Part shown: positions 50,627 through 59,700 of the stretch, one piece after another
Numbering within the stretch: the stretch's first letter is position 1
Layout: the number at the start of each line of letters is the position of its first letter
From: Amycolatopsis regifaucium
GTDB lineage: Bacteria > Actinomycetota > Actinomycetes > Mycobacteriales > Pseudonocardiaceae
DNA: 64,000 nt
Direction of reading: 5' to 3'
Assembly (NCBI RefSeq): GCF_001613935.1
Contig: NZ_LQCI01000003.1
Coordinates: 290,498-354,497, forward strand
Notes under the pieces: generated by a model
Told to the model about the DNA's origin: nothing
The model's input: only the letters and a program-made list of their open reading frames with translations
The model's database searches: none
Made by a program: the position numbers and the translations under genes

Positions 50627-52011
50627 AACCGACGCGCCAGGTCCGGCTGTGGGAGATCAAGACCATGCCGCCGGACAAGAAGACAGGCAAGAAGCGTCGG
50701 CGGCCTTACGGTGTCCGCTGGATCACGGCAGGCAAAGAACACTCCGAATGGTTTGCTACCAAGGCATTGGCCAAGGCGGAGCTGTTTAAGCTTCAGCAGG
50801 CCATGAATCGCGGTGAAGCCTTCGATATCGAGACCGGGCTACCCGAATCGATCTACCGGGCGGAACGATCACCGACATTGCTGCGGGTGGCGCGTGAGTA
50901 CCTTGAGCAGGTTTGGCCGGATATGTCGCCTCGGTCGCGTGATCGGCTCGTTGATGGGCTAGCTGTTGCAGTGCAAGGGTTTCTGGTCGATGACCCGAGT
51001 GCTGAACCGGCCTTGGTGCGGTGTGCGCTGACGACATTTGTGCTGCCGCCCGAGGTCTCCAAGGTTGAGCCGTCGGACGAGATTCGAGACGTTGCGGCCT
51101 GGCTTGAGGGTCACTCGCGGAAGGTGGGTGACCTTGCGAGTGAAGACGGGATCTTGGAGCTTGGGCGTGCGCTTCGACGGAAGCTCGATGGTCGGCAGGC
51201 GGCTACCCGGACAGTCGACACCCGTAAGAGCGCGGTGCTTCCGGCCCTCGACTTCGCCGAGCGGCGCGGCTACCTCGGAGGAAATCCACTGGCCGGGGTG
51301 AAGCTGGTCCACTTCGGTAGTGAGCGCGAGGTTGATCCTGGAGTTGTCGTGAACCCAGTCCAGGCCCGGGAGTTGCTGACTGCGGTCACGTATGTTCGCC
51401 CGCGCGGCGGGAACCGGTCCTGGTCGCCCTTCTTCGCCACGCTCTACTACGCCGCGCTTCGGCCCGGTGAGGCCCGTTTTCTTGCTGACGTGCATTGCAA
51501 GCTGCCTGAGTCGGGCTGGGGTGAGTTGGTCCTGCCGAGTTCCCTAGGGAGTTCCGCCGCGCGATACAGCGACGACGGACAGACGTACCAGGTTCGATCG
51601 TTGAAGCACCGTCCGGAAGAACACCGGCGAACCGTCCCGATCCCTCCGGTACTCGTTCGGATCTTGTCCGAGCACATCGACAGGGAGGGCCTGGCGGCGG
51701 ATGGTCGGCTGTTCCGAACCAGCGAGGGCGGCCCGATCAGCCAGTCTTCTTACAGTGACATTTGGAGGTTGGTCCGGCCGCTGGCGTTGCTGCCGGGCGA
51801 GGTCGCCTCGCCGCTGGCCGCCCGACCCTACGACCTTCGCCATGCGGCGGTCTCGTCGTGGATCGCTGCGGGCGTCTCGCTGCCTGACGTCGCGAAGCGA
51901 GCTGGGCACACGGTCGACATGCTGACGAAGATCTACGCGAAGTTCGTCCACGGGACGCGAGACGCTGCGAATCGCCGGATTGAAGGCTTCCTGGACGATG
52001 GCGGCGTCTAG
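50623..52011 (+). CDS. int: Tyrosine site-specific integrase
   Basis: This 462-residue recombinase has an N-terminal arm-binding domain (1-60), a core-binding domain (about 80-215) and a catalytic domain with Arg in ALRPGEAR, YDLRHAAVS for the His-x2-Arg box (its first His is Tyr, as in many Streptomyces element integrases), GHTVDML and nucleophile Tyr in KIYAKF. ATG 50623 overlaps xis. A terminator and the right attachment region follow. The presumed target is the ruc promoter rather than a tRNA. Confidence 0.92.
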   Translation: MKPTRQVRLWEIKTMPPDKKTGKKRRRPYGVRWITAGKEHSEWFATKALAKAELFKLQQAMNRGEAFDIETGLPESIYRAERSPTLLRVAREYLEQVWPDMSPRSRDRLVDGLAVAVQGFLVDDPSAEPALVRCALTTFVLPPEVSKVEPSDEIRDVAAWLEGHSRKVGDLASEDGILELGRALRRKLDGRQAATRTVDTRKSAVLPALDFAERRGYLGGNPLAGVKLVHFGSEREVDPGVVVNPVQARELLTAVTYVRPRGGNRSWSPFFATLYYAALRPGEARFLADVHCKLPESGWGELVLPSSLGSSAARYSDDGQTYQVRSLKHRPEEHRRTVPIPPVLVRILSEHIDREGLAADGRLFRTSEGGPISQSSYSDIWRLVRPLALLPGEVASPLAARPYDLRHAAVSSWIAAGVSLPDVAKRAGHTVDMLTKIYAKFVHGTRDAANRRIEGFLDDGGV

Positions 52012-52023
52012 TCGAGCTAGAGT

Positions 52024-52064
52024 GGATATGCCCTCGGACAAACACCAGGTCCGGGGGCATATCC
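52024..52064. terminator. Terminator hairpin after the integrase
   Basis: The arms 52024-52038 and 52050-52064 pair over 15 bp with one mismatch and an 11-nt loop. The hairpin begins 12 bp after the integrase stop. Confidence 0.7.
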
Positions 52065-52075
52065 GCGTTCCGGAT

Positions 52076-52095
52076 CTGTTCCGTGGCTGTTCCGT
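52076..52095. promoter_or_regulatory. Right integrase arm-site pair
   Basis: CTGTTCCGT occurs at 52076 and 52087, the same 9-mer, direction and 11-bp spacing as inside the left end. In the excised circle the two pairs would lie on opposite sides of the attachment core. Confidence 0.6.
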
Positions 52096-52245
52096 GAACG
52101 CCACCAAACCGCCGGAGACAGTCACAGACGGTGCCAGACGCTGATACTTCGGCAACGGGGTGCTTCTATTGCGAGACAAGGAAATGTGCCCTGAACCTGC
52201 CGGGCGGGCGGGCGCGGAGTGTAACCGGATTTTCGCCGGTACTCT

Positions 52246-52334
52246 GCCGACAAGAGTGCTAACGCCATACGGTACCGGCGCATTCCGGCGCTGGTCAAAC
52301 AAGGTTTCCCAAGGTCACACGACGCCCTGGTCAC
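52246..52334. repeat. Right attachment site (attR), 89-bp imperfect direct repeat
   Basis: The partner of 41222-41310, with the exact 27-bp core at 52293-52319. It carries an intact copy of the TTGACC-18-TACCGT promoter pattern and the GAGTGCTAA half of CIRCE, reading leftward into the element's end. The other half-site here is CCGGTACTC, only a partial CIRCE arm. Confidence 0.8.
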
Positions 52335-52434
52335 ACCCGTCGTCCCTGTCCTGGGCCTCCGCCGTAAAACGGGAAGCGCTGACGGCCCCCTTCGGTGAAG
52401 GATGGCGCCTGAGGACCGTCGAAAGGGAGTCACC

Positions 52435-53805
52435 GTGAGCGACCTTCGAGATCTCTTGGCCGACACCGTCGCCCGCGTGGCCGACTATCGCGAGCGCGTG
52501 TCCGATACGCCGGTCTTCCCGGACAGCACGGAAGGCGTCCGCGAGAAGCTCGGCGACCTGCCCGAGAAGCCCGCGCCGCCCGCGGAAGTGATCCGGCGGC
52601 TGGCCGACGCCGTCGAGCCCGCGCTGGTGGCGACCACCGGGCCGAGGTACTTCGGCTTCGTCGTCGGGGGCTCGCTCGACGCCGCGACGGCGGCCGACAT
52701 GCTGACGACCGGCTGGGATCAGGGCGCGTTCAACCAGATCACCTCGCCTGCCGCCGCGATCGTCGAGGACGTCGCGGGTGGGTGGCTCAAGGACATCCTC
52801 GGCCTGCCGTCCGGCGCCTCCTTCGGGTTCGTGACCGGCGGCCAGGGCGCGAACACGGTCGGCCTGGCCGCGGCTCGCCATCACGTGCTGGCGCAGGCCG
52901 GGTGGGACGTCGAGCGCCGCGGGTTGAACGGGGCGCCACCGCTCCGGGTCGTCGCGAGCGAGGAGCGCCACGCCACGATCGACTGTTCCTTGCGCTTCCT
53001 CGGCTTGGGTACCGACGCCGTCGAGCCGGTGCGCGCGAACGCGCAGGGCGCCATCGACGTCGCCGATCTCGAACGGGTGCTTGACGGCCCCGCAATCGTT
53101 TGCCTCCAGGCGGGAAACGTGAACAGTGGTGCTTTCGACGACTTCGGGGCCGCGATCCGGATCGCCCACGAGCACGGCGCGTGGGTCCATGTCGACGGCG
53201 CGTTCGGGCTTTGGGCGGCGGCGAGTCCGGCGACCCGGCATCTCACCGAAGGGATCGAGGGCGCCGACTCGTGGGCTGTCGACGGGCACAAGTGGCTCAA
53301 CGTCCCTTACGACTGCGGGTACGCCTTCTGCGCCCATCCCGACTCGCACAAGGCCGCGATGTCGGTCACGGCCGCGTACCTGACCGGGCAGGGAGACGGT
53401 GGCGTGCGCGCCCCGGGCGATTTCGTGCCGGAGTCCTCGCGCCGGGCGCGGGGCTTCGCGACGTGGGCGGCGATCGGCGAGCTGGGCCGCGCGGGGATCG
53501 CCGAGATGATCGAACGATGCTGCGCTCTGGCGCGAAGGTTCGCCGAGCAGCTCGACGCGTGTGAAGGCGTCACCGTCGTGAACGACGTGGTGCTGAACCA
53601 GGTTCTCGTGAGCTTCGGCGACGAAACGGATCGTGTGGTCGAAGCCGTGCAGCGGTCCGGTGAATGCTGGATGGGGGCGACCACCTGGCACGGTCAGCGG
53701 CTCATGCGGATCTCCGTGTCCAACTGGAGTACCACCGAAGCGGACGTCGACCGCGGTGTCGCCGCGATTCAAGCGGCTTGGGCCTCCGTGGTGGACAAGG
53801 GATAG
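52435..53805 (+). CDS. PLP-dependent decarboxylase (group II, aromatic amino acid decarboxylase-like)
   Basis: This 456-residue fold-type I PLP enzyme has GFVTGGQGANTVGLAAARHHVL in the cofactor-binding region, VHVDGAFGLWAA with the PLP-ring Asp, and the Schiff-base Lys in VDGHKWLN. The family decarboxylates amino acids or forms related products; the substrate is unknown. GTG 52435 has GGGAG upstream. It is the first gene right of the conjugative element. Its 3' end overlaps the convergent flavoprotein gene by 37 bp. Confidence 0.85.
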   Translation: MSDLRDLLADTVARVADYRERVSDTPVFPDSTEGVREKLGDLPEKPAPPAEVIRRLADAVEPALVATTGPRYFGFVVGGSLDAATAADMLTTGWDQGAFNQITSPAAAIVEDVAGGWLKDILGLPSGASFGFVTGGQGANTVGLAAARHHVLAQAGWDVERRGLNGAPPLRVVASEERHATIDCSLRFLGLGTDAVEPVRANAQGAIDVADLERVLDGPAIVCLQAGNVNSGAFDDFGAAIRIAHEHGAWVHVDGAFGLWAAASPATRHLTEGIEGADSWAVDGHKWLNVPYDCGYAFCAHPDSHKAAMSVTAAYLTGQGDGGVRAPGDFVPESSRRARGFATWAAIGELGRAGIAEMIERCCALARRFAEQLDACEGVTVVNDVVLNQVLVSFGDETDRVVEAVQRSGECWMGATTWHGQRLMRISVSNWSTTEADVDRGVAAIQAAWASVVDKG

Positions 53806-55031
53806 GCGTAGCTCGCCCCGCCCAGCCGCCGTGCGGTCGCGTGCAAGGCGGCGTTGGCCTCGCGCATACGCCGCAGCGTCGCGAGATCTCCGGGCGGCGC
53901 GGTGCGCTGGACGCCGAACAGCACGGTATAGGGATCCCGGGCCTTCGGGACGTGAGGCGCGGCGACGCGCGCGGTCGGGAACAGGTACAGCAGCACGCTC
54001 CCGCCGACGCCGAGCAGATCGGGCGTCAACTCCGCCAGGGCGTCATCGAGGATCCGTTCGGCCTGAGTGCCGGGCAGCAGGACGTTCGCCCTCGGATGCG
54101 GGTGATACCACGAACCGGTCGACCGCAGGTGCGCCTCGATCGGCAGGATCCGGTCGACGAACTCCCGGTAGGTGGCCTCGGTGATCTGGGCGGAATCGTG
54201 CCGGAGGTCGTCGATCGGCCGCGGCTGCTGGGAAACCGCCTCCAGGACGAAACGCCAGTGCCCGTCCGCGTACTGTGCCTGGCCGTCGACGTGGTCGAAG
54301 CGGAGTTCGTCCACCAACCGCCGCTGATCGCCGAGGTACGCGCCGAGATCGTGATAGGTCAGGCGATGCCGTCGGACCGTCGAAGGCGCGCGGGTCAGCG
54401 CGACGGTGGCGCGCGTGATGATCCCGTGCCGCCCCTGCGTTCCGCGCACGGCGTCGAACAGTTCCGCGTTGCCGGTGGGTGAGCAGGTCACCAGCTCGCC
54501 GTCCGGAGTGACGACGTCGAGGTCGTGGACGTTGTCGGCCTGCGAACCGTACCGGTGGCTCGCGCCGCCGAAACCGCCGGTGGACAGCAAACCGCCGACG
54601 GAAAGTTCCAGGTAGTCCGGGAGTACCGGCGGGACGGTGCCGGTGCGCAGCGTCGCGTCGACGACCGCGCGCCAGGGTGCGCCGGCGTCGACGCTGATCC
54701 GGTCCGGGCCGAACGGGCGGACCCTGCCGAGGGTCGACATGTCGATCACGATTCCGGCGCTGACCAATGCCTGGCCGTCGACCGAATGCCCCGCACCGCG
54801 GGCCACCACCGGGATCCGGTGCCGCCGCCCGAACCGGACGAGTGCCGCCACGTCGACCGCGGTGGCCGGGAAGGCGACGGCGAGCGGCCGCCGGTGGACG
54901 TGGTCGCCGAAGTCCCGCTCGGCGTCCGTGAGGTCCCGGTCGCGGACGCTGAGCGTGCCGGCGAGTTCGGGCAGTGCCACGGCTCCGCGTCCGGGGACCG
55001 GCAGCCGGCGTTCGAAATCGTGGTGTGCCAC
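53769..55031 (-). CDS. FAD-linked oxidase, cytokinin-dehydrogenase-like
   Basis: This 420-residue VAO/PCMH-fold flavoprotein has RGAGHSVDGQALVSAG, whose His is the typical 8-alpha-histidyl FAD link (GHS motif) of cytokinin dehydrogenases, and GGFGGASHRYGSQADNVHDLDVVT. The C-terminal half resembles the cytokinin-binding domain. The relatives oxidise secondary amines, so acting on a pathway intermediate from the neighbouring genes is possible. GTG 55031 with GGAGG upstream. No secretion signal is seen. Confidence 0.82.
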   Translation of the reverse strand: MAHHDFERRLPVPGRGAVALPELAGTLSVRDRDLTDAERDFGDHVHRRPLAVAFPATAVDVAALVRFGRRHRIPVVARGAGHSVDGQALVSAGIVIDMSTLGRVRPFGPDRISVDAGAPWRAVVDATLRTGTVPPVLPDYLELSVGGLLSTGGFGGASHRYGSQADNVHDLDVVTPDGELVTCSPTGNAELFDAVRGTQGRHGIITRATVALTRAPSTVRRHRLTYHDLGAYLGDQRRLVDELRFDHVDGQAQYADGHWRFVLEAVSQQPRPIDDLRHDSAQITEATYREFVDRILPIEAHLRSTGSWYHPHPRANVLLPGTQAERILDDALAELTPDLLGVGGSVLLYLFPTARVAAPHVPKARDPYTVLFGVQRTAPPGDLATLRRMREANAALHATARRLGGASYAYPLSTTEAQAA

Positions 55032-55163
55032 GGGATACGACCTCCGGTCCGGGGAACAGCCCTCCCCGGTGAACGACGGTACTGGCCGCGGACGGTATCC
55101 GGCCTCTTCCCGATTGCGAGTGGTGTCCAGCCCGCGGGTAAGGGGGTGTGGGGTACGCCTTGG

Positions 55164-56582
55164 TCAGGCGGCGTTGGAAAGCCAACCCGCGGCCGCGTGC
55201 TCCGCGCCGGAGGGCTTCAGCGCGAACGGCTCGATCTCCTCGGCGTCCTTCTCGCGCCCGGAAACCACCAGATAGCCTTCGGGCGTCACCCGGACGATGT
55301 CGCCGGTGTCGTACCAGCCGCCGTCGACGAACGACCGCGCGTTCAGCTCCGGCGACCGATAATAGCCGCGAGTCGTGTACGGGCCGCGGACCAGCAGCAG
55401 TCCGGGTTCACCGGGCGCCACCGGAGCCCCTTCCTCGTCCACCAGGCGGATTTCGTCCCCTGGCGAGATCGGCTTGCCTTGGGTGTGCAGGATCAGCTCG
55501 TCCGGATCGTCGAGCCGGGTCAGGCACAGAAGTCCTTCATTCATCCCGAAAACCTGCTGTAGCGTGCAGCCGAGCTTCGGTCGCACCTGCGCCGCCAGCG
55601 AAGAATCCAGTTCGGCCGCGCCGATCTGGATCATTTCCAAAGTGGACAGATCAATGCCCGGTCCGGAGTCCAGGTAGTCGATCCAGCGACGCAGGATCGC
55701 GGGCACCGCGGACGTCGCCGTGATCCGCTCGCGTTCGATCAGCGGCAACGCGTGCCGCGGGGCCGGTGACGGCGCGATGACGACCCGGCCGCCGGACAGC
55801 AGTGCGCCCAGGATGCCCGGCCCGGTATTGGCGAAGCCGTGCCCCAGCGGCAGTACCACCAGGTACGAGGTGTCCGGGCCGAACCGGCAGATCTCCGACG
55901 CCGTCTTGATCATGTAGCTCAGGTCGTTGCCGCTGCGTGGGATCAGCTTCGGCGGCCCGGTTGTCCCGCCGGAGAGCAGGAAGGTCGCGACGGCGTCGCC
56001 GCTCGGGGCGGCCGCGTCGAGCGCTCGCGACACCTCGACGGGCTCGTCGGTGACGAACAACGCCCGGAGATCGATGTTGCCGGGATGGACATCCTCACCC
56101 GCCACGAACACGAGCCCCTCCGGCAGGACTTCACGGGCCAATGCCTGGTGATCGAATCCTTTGTGGACATCCGGCACGACGATCGCGCTCGCCTCGGCGC
56201 CGGCGAGGATGCCCCTGATCTCGTGCTCGCGGAGTCGCGGCATCGTCCACACCGGGACGGCGCCGAGCCGTAGACAGGCGACCGTGGTGACGACGAACTC
56301 CCAGCAGTTCGGCAACTGGATGACGACCCGGTCGTCGGCACCGATACCCGCCGCGCTCAGCCGGATCGCCGCGCCGTCGGCCTTCGCCAGCAGCTCACCG
56401 AAGGTCAGCCGCACCTCGCCGTCGACCAGGCAGACCTCGTCCGGGTACTCGCGTGCGGTCCCGGCCAGCTGCGTTCCCAGCGACCGGCCTTCCCAGTAGC
56501 CCTCGGCGAAATAGCGATCCGCGACGCTTCTCGGCCACGGCACGACTCCCGTCCCGGTCGACCGACCCGCTGGTGCCGGCAT
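55164..56582 (-). CDS. Aryl-acid AMP ligase (EntE/DhbE-like), lacking the C-terminal subdomain
   Basis: This 472-residue adenylating enzyme activates aromatic acids such as salicylate or 2,3-dihydroxybenzoate. The core is clear: LLSGGTTGPPKLIPRS (A3), FGMNEGLLCLT (A5) and WYDTGDIV (A7). Family members run to about 540 residues. Here GREKD (A8) is followed directly by AEEIEPF and an unrelated 17-residue tail, so the small subdomain with the catalytic A10 Lys is missing. ATG 56582 follows GAGGAGG. It is divergent from the PKS and likely evolved to act on its aryl product, but activity is doubtful. Confidence 0.85.
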   Translation of the reverse strand: MPAPAGRSTGTGVVPWPRSVADRYFAEGYWEGRSLGTQLAGTAREYPDEVCLVDGEVRLTFGELLAKADGAAIRLSAAGIGADDRVVIQLPNCWEFVVTTVACLRLGAVPVWTMPRLREHEIRGILAGAEASAIVVPDVHKGFDHQALAREVLPEGLVFVAGEDVHPGNIDLRALFVTDEPVEVSRALDAAAPSGDAVATFLLSGGTTGPPKLIPRSGNDLSYMIKTASEICRFGPDTSYLVVLPLGHGFANTGPGILGALLSGGRVVIAPSPAPRHALPLIERERITATSAVPAILRRWIDYLDSGPGIDLSTLEMIQIGAAELDSSLAAQVRPKLGCTLQQVFGMNEGLLCLTRLDDPDELILHTQGKPISPGDEIRLVDEEGAPVAPGEPGLLLVRGPYTTRGYYRSPELNARSFVDGGWYDTGDIVRVTPEGYLVVSGREKDAEEIEPFALKPSGAEHAAAGWLSNAA

Positions 56583-56794
56583 GACGCCTCCTCGATAGGG
56601 GTCCCGATCGGACACTCTCACGGGCCGCGCGTATGGGCGTCTCGAACCTTGCGCTCGCACTCGGGGATCGCTCGAGGATCACGCGCAAGCAGTCGAGGAG
56701 ATGCCGGAGACAGCCGTCAGGGCAGAAGCTTTCCCTACATAGACGCGCCGGAATTCTGTCTCCGATCGGGCGACCTATTTCGAGGAGCGAGGAC

Positions 56795-59700
56795 TTGAGC
56801 GAGTACAAAGCACCCGACGAAGCCATTGCGATCATCGGTATGAGTTGCAGGTTCGCTCCAGACCTCGACTCTCCGGAGAAGTTCTGGGAGTTTCTCGCCG
56901 ACGGCAAGAGCACCGTCAGCGACATGCCCGAAAAGCGGTGGAAGGCTTACGCCGCAGGCAGTCCCCAGGCCACGGCCATCCTGAGGGGGACCACGATCCG
57001 CGGGTCCTTCCTCGACGACATCGAGGGGTTCGATGCCGACTTCTTCGGCATTTCCCCGCGTGAGGCGGACTTTCTCGATCCGCAGCAGCGATTCATCCTC
57101 GAACTGGCCTGGGAGGCGCTGGCGGACGCGGGTGTCCCGCCGCTTTCGCTGCGCGACTCCGACGCCGGTGTGTTCGTCGCCGCGAACTCGAACGACTACG
57201 GCCGCCGCCTCCTGGAGGACATCCCCCTCACCGGCGCGTACGCGGTCAACGGCACGACGTTCTACGGGATCGCGAACCGCGTTTCCTACTTCCTCGACGT
57301 CCGCGGCCCGAGTATGGCCGTCGACACCGCCTGCGCGGGTTCGCTGACGGCCCTGCACATCGCGGCGCAGAGCCTGCGTGCCGGCGAGACGTCGATCGCG
57401 CTCGTCGGTGGCGTCAACATCATGGCCACCCCGGCGCTGAACGTCGCGCTGGAAGGCGCGGGCGCGATGTCGCCGGACGGCACCAGCAAGGCCTTCGACA
57501 AGAACGCCGACGGCTACGGCCGCGGTGAGGGCGCCGGCGTCATCGTGCTGAAGCTTCTTTCGGAGGCGGTCCGCGACGGCGACCCGATCCAGGCCGTGAT
57601 CCGCGGCAGCGGCGTTTTCCAGGATGGCCGCTCCGAGGGCATGATGGCGCCGAACGCCGACGCGCAGGCCCAGATGCTGCGCGAGGTCTACCAGCGGGCG
57701 GGCGTCGATCCGTCCACTGTGGACTACATCGAGGCCCACGGCACCGGCACCCCGACCGGTGACGGCGAAGAGGTGGAGGCGCTCGCCGCCGTCATCGGTG
57801 CCGTGCGGTCGGCGGACAACCCCTGCCTGGTCGGCTCGGTGAAGCCGAACATCGGGCACGTCGAGGGCGGTTCCGGCATCACCGGGGTGATCAAGACCGT
57901 GCTGGCGCTGCGCAACGAGCAGATCCCGCCGAGCCTGCACACCGAGCCCAACGACGCCATTTCGGATCCGGACTCAGGCCTGAAACTGGTCGGCGAGAAC
58001 ACGCCGTGGCCCGCGGGCGGCGACACCCGCCGTGCCGGTGTCTCCAGCTACGGCGTCGGCGGCACCATCGCCCATGTCGTCCTCGAAGAGGGCCCCGTGC
58101 CGGAGGAAACCCGGTCACGCAAGGACGGCGACGACGGCACGCGGAAGGTCTTCCCGATCTCCGCCATGTCGGAAGCGGGTCTCCGCGCACTGGCCGGTTC
58201 GGTCGCGGACTGGATCGACGCCAACCCCAGCGCGTCGCTGGGCTCGATCGGCTACACGCTTTCGCAGCGGCGTTCGCACCTTCCGCAGCGGGGCACGGTC
58301 ATCGCCGCCTCCACCGGGCAACTGGCCGAGCGGCTCCGCGCGCTCGCCGTCGACGAACCCGCTCCGGGCATCCTGCTGGCCCGGGCGGGTGAGCAGAGTG
58401 ACGGCGCCGTGTGGGTCTTCTCCGGGCACGGTTCGCAGTGGTCCGGCATGGGCCGTCAGCTGCTCGCCGAGCACGCCGGATTCGCCGCCACGATCGACTC
58501 GCTGGCCGGGGTCTTCCGTGCGGAGCTGGGCTGGACGCCGCGTGAGGCGCTACTGGACGGTGGCCCGTGGACCGCGGCACACGTCCAGGCGCTGACCTTC
58601 GCCATGCAGGTCGGTCTCGCCGAGGTGTGGCGCAGCCGGGGTGTCAAGCCGGGCGCGATCATCGGCCATTCGGTCGGCGAGATCGCCGCCGCGGTGGCCG
58701 CCGGGACGCTCGACGTGCTCGAAGCCGCCCGTTTCGCCTGCCGCCGCGCGGCCGCGTTGCAACGGCTGGAGGGTGACGGCGGCATGGTGCTGGCGAGCCT
58801 GTCCTTCGCCGAGGTCCAGGCCAAACTGGGTGACCGCCCCGACCTCGTCGCGGCGATCTCCGCCAGCCCGACGTCGACGGTCGTCTCCGGCGACAAGGGC
58901 GCGATCGCGGAACTCGTCACGCGCTGGCGTGAAGAAGACATCGACATGCGGGTCGTCGACACCGACATCGCCTTCCACAGCACCCACGTGGACGCGGTGC
59001 TCGAAGAGGTCGCGGCCGCGGCACGGCAGCTCAACCCGCGCACGCCGTCGGTCAGCCTTTACAGCACCGCGCTGACCGACCCGCGCTCCGCCGTCGCCCG
59101 CGACGGCGATTACTGGGCGGGCAACCTGCGCAACCCCGTCCGCTTCGCCGAAGCGGTCGAGGCCGCGTTCTCCGACGGGCACCGGGTGTTCGTCGAGATC
59201 TCGTCGCATCCGGTCGTCTCCCACTCCATCATCGAGACCGCCGAGAGCCTCGGCATCGACGATCTCGCGGGCTGCGCCACCTTGCGGCGCGACACCGACG
59301 AGGTCGGCACCCTCCTGCACAACCTCGCCAAGCTGCACGTCCAGGGCGTCGAGATCGACTGGACGTGCGACTTCCCCGAGGGTGAGCTGCTGGGCATCCC
59401 CGCGGCCGCGTGGCAGCACCGTCCTTATTGGATCTTCCCCGAGGGTGCCGGTTCGGCTGGTCTCGGCAGTGGGCATGACCCGGAGAGCCACAGTCTGCTG
59501 GGCGGCCGGATGACGGTGGCCGGTGCGCCGTCGCGGCAGGTCTGGCAGACCCGGCTCGACATGGACAGTCGTCCGTACCCGCAGAGCCACGGCCTGGTCG
59601 GGGTCGAGGTCACCCCGGCGGCGTCGATCATCAACACCTTCGCCCTCGCGGCGGAGGAAGAGGTCGCGCCGGCGCTGACCGACATCGTGCTGCGCACTCC

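Larger units (their letters stand above)
41222..52334. mobile_element. Integrated actinomycete integrative and conjugative element (AICE), about 11 kb
   Basis: Between the 89-bp repeats lie the defining AICE genes in pSAM2-like arrangement: Pra-like activator, FtsK/TraSA translocase, RepSA-type initiator, Xis and tyrosine integrase next to the right end. A regulatory block (HD, NUDIX, HTH-PLD) and cargo of lower GC fill the left side. All core genes look intact, so excision and conjugal transfer as double-stranded DNA are plausible. No spd spread genes were recognised. Confidence 0.88.

Noticed and set aside
56633..56794. N-terminal 54-residue extension of the PKS from ATG 56633
   Set aside because: It is basic and unrelated to KS domains; similarity begins exactly at TTG 56795, which has a GA-rich ribosome-binding region.
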